From Lactarius indigo (Eukaryota; Basidiomycota; Agaricomycetes; Russulales; Russulaceae), in contig JAFKAC010000126.1 in the NCBI GenBank assembly GCA_025766275.1, forward strand, positions 62,001 through 126,000: a DNA stretch of 64,000 bases, given 5' to 3'. Made by a program: the position numbers and the translations under genes. Shown here piece after piece: positions 58,355 to 64,000 of this stretch (its first letter is position 1; each line of letters starts with the position of its first letter). The notes below the pieces were generated by a model. That model saw only the letters and a list, made by a program, of their open reading frames with translations. It was not told the DNA's origin and did not search any database.

Positions 58355-58809
58355 GTCGTGCGTGTCGCGAAGGGATATCAGATACGCAACGAACGATTAG
58401 GCCTAGGATGAGGCCGTGATGAGGTGTTGCAGAGGTGTGACGAGAAAAGTCGCGTCTGGTCACGCGTTATCAACGGCGTCACGATGAGTCACGCGTGGAC
58501 CCAATTGTTTCTCGAGGACTGGTCTCGAATCGGCAACCTGAAGAGGCGTCCATCCACCAACTCGCCAATCCTTGTAAGTCCCCATCGACGCTTGTGTCAG
58601 GTTTTAGCTCAGTTTTTGAGAGGACTGAACGCTGGGGCATGATTCTTTCTGCGTCAGCCTCTCGCATGCTTTGAAAAATATCGACGACCACCGAAAGGAC
58701 GACAAACGATTGAACGCTTTTCCATTCTTTATGCTTTGCTAGACCGCTATTTTTGTCGCTTATCCTGTGCTCTCGACCACTCTCGCAACGCCACACGTCC
58801 TCCATTGAC
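58355..58809. other. Divergent promoter region, ASF1 / RasGEF
   Basis: 455 bases between the two start codons. It contains several ACGCGT/GACGAC-type GC words (CGTCACGATGAGTCACGCG near 58470-58488). The histone chaperone and the RasGEF probably share this control region. Confidence 0.5.
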
Positions 58810-61800
58810 ATGTCTCAGCCACCAGATCTTCTCATTTCAGACGACGACAACGACACATCTCAGGTCTCCACCCCAGTCCTCTCACAACAATTACCCACCG
58901 CCCCTTGCCGCCCTCCTTCTCTCACACCCGACAGTCCTCCTTCCGATCCAACCAATCCCAGCTCCGCCCCACCTACTAATTCCAGCCACCTCCGTCTTCC
59001 TATCCCCACCCCCTCCGCGAATCTCTCTCAAACCTCCTTTGCCTATTCTGGCGTGAGTGAGGATGAAGGCGGTATGGACTTCAATCTCCCACCAGAGATT
59101 GCGTCCGCCGACATTTCAATCGCACGTAAGTTTTTGTGCTAGACTTTCCATACCGCTCTCTGTCTCTCTGTCTCTCTGTGGCCCATGTACCGCGCTCCTC
59201 ACCCTACACTTTGGACGCCCTTGCGTCATGGAATTGAGGTGCATTGATGCACCTTATTGTGCTCTAGTTTCCTGTGTTTCTATGTGAAGGCGTATCGCGC
59301 TTCCTGTGGCAACTGAGGCTTCCATTTTCGGCCACCCGTTTCACTCACGTCAAATTGTCTATACGGAGCGTGGCACGTGAACACCCTAGGGGCGTGGCAG
59401 AACGTCCAGTCCTCAATTAATCTCGTTCCCGCGTTCTTTATCTTTCTTACTGACTTGGTCTGTTGCTCCTACGGCATAGCCGATGGTTCTTTCGTGGAGA
59501 CTTCATCTGGGCAGGCTGCGCGTGAGTTGAAGAAACGGTATGACCGTCTTCTCAAAGTCAACAAGGAACTCCGCTCGCCATATGCTATTACCGCATTCGT
59601 CAATCAGCATGGAAAACAAATGTACCGTGTCGGGTACGTGCACACACGCACTTTCAATCTCACGAGAGAGCTGACTATCACCTCTGCGCCTCAGGCACCG
59701 TGATCAGTCTGCCCCTGCGGCAGACGCAGAACATCGCACAACCATGCAACTCGAGCAGTCCCCTTCGTCCCCTGAAGGGCGGCAGGGACAGACGCGTCGT
59801 AAGTCATATGGCACCACCGCAGAGCGCAATTCATCTCGCAAGAGCCGGATGAGCATGCATGCACTTCTCCCAGCTACCATATTTCCTAGCGCCACCGTGC
59901 GTAGCAGCGAAGCAACAGCAAACATGCGCTCCCCCCCGTTGCGTAAGCTTCGCAAGGCACGTTCGAATCCTCAAATTTCTGCCGATCCCGTTCCGCCGCA
60001 ACCGCCACCTGCGCGTGGCCATTCCCAAAGTGTCACAGCAGCAGACCTTCCGCGCCTACCAATATACTCTCCACCCAGCGGACCGGTGTCCACTCCGTAC
60101 CCCCAACCGTTGATCCGCGATGGTTTTGCAGATGTCATGCGCTGGGGTGTAGAGAGCGGACCGTCGTCTCCTATCAGTTCGCGTCATTCACATGGTTCGG
60201 AAGTTTCCCCTGGTCCCGGGCCGTTCAATCCGTTCGGATCAGGAGTCTTTTTTGAATCGCCCACGCCCGCAAGGTCACCGGAAGGCTATTTACACATCCC
60301 ATTGTTGCGAGAGATGCAATCTTTTGAGTCGGGAATGACAGCTAGGGCAGAACCACCGCTCAGAGTAGCAATACCGAGTAGCCTGCCTCCGATTAGTTCA
60401 CTAGTCGCTGACGCATCGCCAGTTGCGGACGAAGCCCCTTCCCTACCTCCAGGACTAGGCCCATCTGGTAACCAAGACACTAGCTCGTTGCTTTTGGCAT
60501 CCGAGGAACAAGATGTGGAGCTCCTCCCATCATCTCCGATCCTTTCGCCCTTGCCTCCTTCCCCACAGGCTAATCTCCCTGATCCCACGTACCGCCTAAC
60601 GTATGAGACCATGATGCACACTCGCTACTCCACCGAAGTATTTGACGTGTTGCAAACTTATCGCGGCCTACCTGTGCTTGAGCGACTCCTCGAAGACTCG
60701 GAGACAACTGTGATCAAGATGACGCTCACCACAGACGACAGCGCTGCGCCACGTAATGACCCACGGTTCGTCATCTGGGGAACGGTCTCGATGGAGTCCC
60801 AAGCGGATGATTCACAGACATCGCGACGGAGTAGTGGTGAGTTTGTACACCTGGTAACTACCGATGGTCCTGAGCGCGAGCGCGTGCTCGTGGCTGCGAC
60901 GATCGAGCGGTGGCTGGCCCAACTCACGAGTGCTCTTGACTACGACGAACTGCTAGTTTTTTTCCTCACTTACCGCTCCTACATCACGGCCCTCGATCTC
61001 TGCCACTTGTTAATATGTCGCTTTCATTGGGCGCTCGGACGTAGTGCGGACGGTGGGGACGACATGGTGCGCCGAGTTGTCCGCGTCCGGACATTCGTCG
61101 CGATCCGGTATTGGTTGTTGACTTTCTTCGCTGTGGATTTTGTGCCTAACCGCGAGCTCCGCCTTGTGTTGGCGAGCTGGCTAAATACCCTCCGACGGGA
61201 TCCCATACTGCAAAAGCACACCGATGCGATGGTGAGACACCGCGGTCCGATCTCGGCGTTGCCTGGCTCTGACGATAGGTGTGACGTAGAGTATCGTACG
61301 TAAGTTGGTGTCGGTCGCCCGAGACGCCAAAGAGGTGCATTTGCAACGCCCGCGAGCGTCGATCTCCAAGCCGAGCAGCGGGATGGGCACCCCAAATGGA
61401 GCCGCACGGAGGTCATCCTCGGGTAACGACGAGGACCTGGACCTGGACTTCGTTGCGGAGCCCGCGCTGCTCAACAATGGTGGTTTTGGGAATGCCAAAG
61501 GTACGGCCGGTGCTGACGGGGCAGCTGTGATTCAGCAGCCCCTGCACCGCGCGATTATGGAACACCGTCCGTCGTTGTCGGCGAATGTGTCACCGACGCC
61601 CGCTCTTCCCGTGCACCCCCCAAATGCGTTATCGCGAGCGTTCGCGAGCACCATGGGTAGGCTCGGCCGCTGGAAGCGCGCGCTTAACTCCGGCTTGCGT
61701 CATGCAGAAGATTCAGGACCCTCCGACGAAGTCTCGGCGTTCGATCTGGAGTTGCATTCCGAAGGAGACGTGCGCTCTGGGGCGGAACAATACCCCAACG

Positions 61801-64000
61801 TGACTGAGACACGATGCGTTGTTGCGAAACCTACTCCTCAGGGACCTCTTCCCCTACTACCTCTTCTCGCGCCTCTAGATCCACTTCCGTCTCTGGAGAT
61901 CATTCATCCTACCCCCCCTACTCCTCCACCAGCCATCACGGTGGCCACCGCTGGCTCTCCCGAACCAGATTCTGTCCCGCCTAGTACATCGATCTCTAGT
62001 GATTCCCTCGCTGCGAATGGGGAGGCTGTCGAGGCCGTACGCGATGCCGTATTGACGAACACAATCCCACCTGTCGAGGTTTCTTTGCGCGGAAAGTTGA
62101 GTAGCCGGACCTCTTCGAGCTCGACGAGCTCCTCCTCGAGTTATGGCGTGCCGGTCGCTCCCCAAGCAGCCTTCTATACTGACCGCTCGGCACTGGACCG
62201 ATCCTGGCAGCTGGATGTCGTCTCGATCGACGATCTCAATCTTTCCGATACGTCGTCGGACACGTCGGAGCGGCGCGTGGCGCAGGCTGGGCCGAAGAAG
62301 CCGCCACGGCGCCTGCCGCTCCGACGGGCCTTCGAATTCGTAAATCGAAATCGAGAGAGCGTGTCGTCGATGGGATTCGCCTCGCAGGACGGATCGGCTC
62401 CCAGCGCGTCCAACTCGCGCCGATCAAGTGCCGTTTCCGGCGGTGGGCTTGAAGGTGTGCTCGGAAACACCATTCAGCAGTGGCAGGTGAATGCGCTAAT
62501 TGACTCTCTGAGCGACGATGAGGACGAGGGTGATGTCGAGGACGCTCTGCGCCGCCTCGAGGGCCAGATGAACCGCCAGAAACAGCGCGCGAAGGAAACA
62601 AAGGTAGACAACTGGGTCAAGACGATCCGGGAGCGTCTTGCAGCTGGCGACTACGGCGACGAGGCCCCTCGTTTCCTCTCCGACGATGAGGAAGATGCGC
62701 CGAGCGTAGCTGGGACCGAGGGAGACATGGGTCGGCGGGGGTCCGCGCTAGTGTCATCACCGTCACGCCCCGGCTCTCCGGCCTCGGTCCGGCACGTATC
62801 GTCGTTTGGGTTACTAGTTGACAGCACAACCCCCGTTCCTAGCCAAACCCCGCAGCCCGGATCAGTTTCCCCGGCGGCGTCGCGCTCCGCAGAAGACAAG
62901 AAGCCTGCGGTCGAGGACGCCGTTCCAGCCGAGATCCTCCGCGGCCGGCTGGTGGCGCATAATCCTACTCCGATGGTCGTCGCCAAGATACCCTCCACCC
63001 CTGCGCGTCTTCCCACGATGTATGGACTGGACTATCACCGCTCGTGGGTGCTCTCGGTCTCTACGCTCTCGCTCGCGATCCACTTCACGATGATCGACCG
63101 CGAACTGTTCCTTGCTATCAAGTTCGAGGAGCTGGTGTCGGACGACTGGCGCGGGTCGGAGGCTGCGCAAGTGGCGAACGTGCTTGACTGGGGACAGTTC
63201 CTCAAGGACCGAGCGCGCTGGAAGGCCCAGGGCGTGGAGGGCTACCATACAAGCGCCCTGGTTGCTGCCCGCGCACGGTTCAACCTCGTTACGAGTTTCG
63301 TCATCTCTGAAATCGTGGATACGCCGCTTGAGCACCGTTTCCCGATCGTTTCCAAATTTATCCGCGTTGCTTGGGTGCGCCATATATATATATATTTTAA
63401 GCGCATTGTCTCATAGTTAATTTTTATATTTTTGCAGAAATGCTACCAGCTGAACAACTTCAGCTCGGTTTTGGCAATCGTCGCTGGCTTGCGGAGCGAT
63501 TGGGTGTCGCGCGCGATGAGACGAGGGTGGGAACCCCTCGGCGTCCACAACCTCCGAATCTTGAAGGACCTTACGGTCCTCGCGGATGCCACGGACGATT
63601 TTAAGCACATCCGCGGGGCGGTCGCGCGACTGACTGATCCCAAGCTCGCAACTGGTGCCTCTGAAGAAGCGTCCTCCGTACGCAGCTCAACGCGCGGGAA
63701 GCTGACCGATGGGAAGCCTCCAACTGGCATACCCTTCCTTGGTATGTTTTCCTTCCATTAAAAAAAAATTATTATTTCCAGTTCAGAGTTCTGACTCGGG
63801 CGTGCAGGAATCTATCTCGCACCGCTACGGCGAGTCAACCGCCTCCCAGACCTGATCGATCCTACCTCGCCGACAGAGCCGGTCAGCACCGATCCAGAAT
63901 CGGGGAACTTTTCAGCGCCGGCGCACCCGGAGGTGTTTGATGCCCTCCCTGAGCTCCCACTATCTATGCACCTCGAGCCGCTGATCAACGTGCACAAGCA
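58810..64000 (+). CDS. RasGEF (REM + CDC25 domains), probably Lte1-like; 3' end outside window
   Basis: Exons: 58810-59125, 59480-59633, 59695-61231, 61305-63374, 63438-63741 and 63808-64000, continuing beyond the edge. The ATG at 58810 is chosen as the first after the divergent promoter; an in-frame ATG exists at 58753. Residues 1-440 are Ser/Pro-rich and disordered apart from a short helical region (ARELKKRYDRLLKVNKELRS). A RasGEF N-terminal (REM) domain spans about 450-665 (YETMMHTRYSTEVFDVLQTY, LVFFLTYRSYITALDLCHLL). A spacer of about 570 residues with acidic and Arg/Ser-rich parts follows. The catalytic domain starts at about 1,240 (LSLAIHFTMIDRELFLAI, LVTSFVISEIVDTPLEHR, KCYQLNNFSSVLAIVAGL, then FLGIYLAPLRRVNRLPDLID). 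It should load GTP on a Ras-family GTPase. The long REM-to-CDC25 spacer suggests the Lte1 class, which acts in mitotic exit and polarity, but a CDC25-type Ras activator is possible. Confidence 0.9.

Noticed and set aside
58753..58809. Earlier ATG of the RasGEF at 58753
   Set aside because: In frame but followed by MSLILCSRPLSQRHTSS, unlike the acidic/Ser-rich N-terminus from 58810, and it shortens the divergent promoter; kept only as an alternative.
1..64000. tRNA or rRNA genes
   Set aside because: I looked for B-box (GGTTCGANTCC) and rRNA-like stretches and saw none convincing; the only tRNA-like signal is the copia primer-binding site.

Overview
The window looks like a basidiomycete (Agaricomycete-type) chromosome. 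The evidence is genes split by many introns of about 45-60 bases with GT...AG ends, a Goodbye-NACHT-ankyrin NLR family, Plavaka transposons carrying DUF6532 genes, and a compact set of eukaryotic genes at the right end (histone H2A.Z, ASF1, a RasGEF, a membrane protein). No species is claimed.

The main structure is a tandem triplication of a unit of about 8 kb, hidden under about 30 kb of transposons. Each unit holds an H2A.Z-type histone gene on the minus strand, a spacer of about 2.7 kb that I cannot assign, and an NLR gene on the plus strand. Unit A runs from about 597 to 33990, unit B from 33991 to 46655, unit C from 46656 to 54695, and a fourth H2A.Z copy follows. With insertions and target duplications removed the units are about 8.15, 8.0 and 8.04 kb. 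The first three H2A.Z copies are broken and the fourth (55159-55704) is intact. NLR copies B and C read through; copy A is cut by a hAT element.

Insertions, each confirmed against an empty site in a sister unit or by its own ends: Plavaka-1 (2149-10395); Plavaka-2 (11245-24097), which carries a nested Ty1/copia element (18080-23748) with LTRs that look identical; a hAT element (26155-30304) with perfect 20-bp inverted ends and an 8-bp target duplication; a Tc1-like element (35294-39672) that carries a second, unrelated gene of about 708 codons; and a 288-bp MITE (46126-46413) related to the Tc1-like element.

From about 55 kb to the right edge the sequence is gene-dense and I see no transposons: H2A.Z (-), a multi-pass membrane protein (-), ASF1 (-) and, divergent from ASF1, a large RasGEF (+) that leaves the window. 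H2A.Z and ASF1 both act on chromatin. The NLR array is best read as an expanding set of intracellular sensors: the NACHT core is conserved between copies, while the ankyrin repeats, an acidic tract (53, 27 and 10 codons) and a coil repeat differ.
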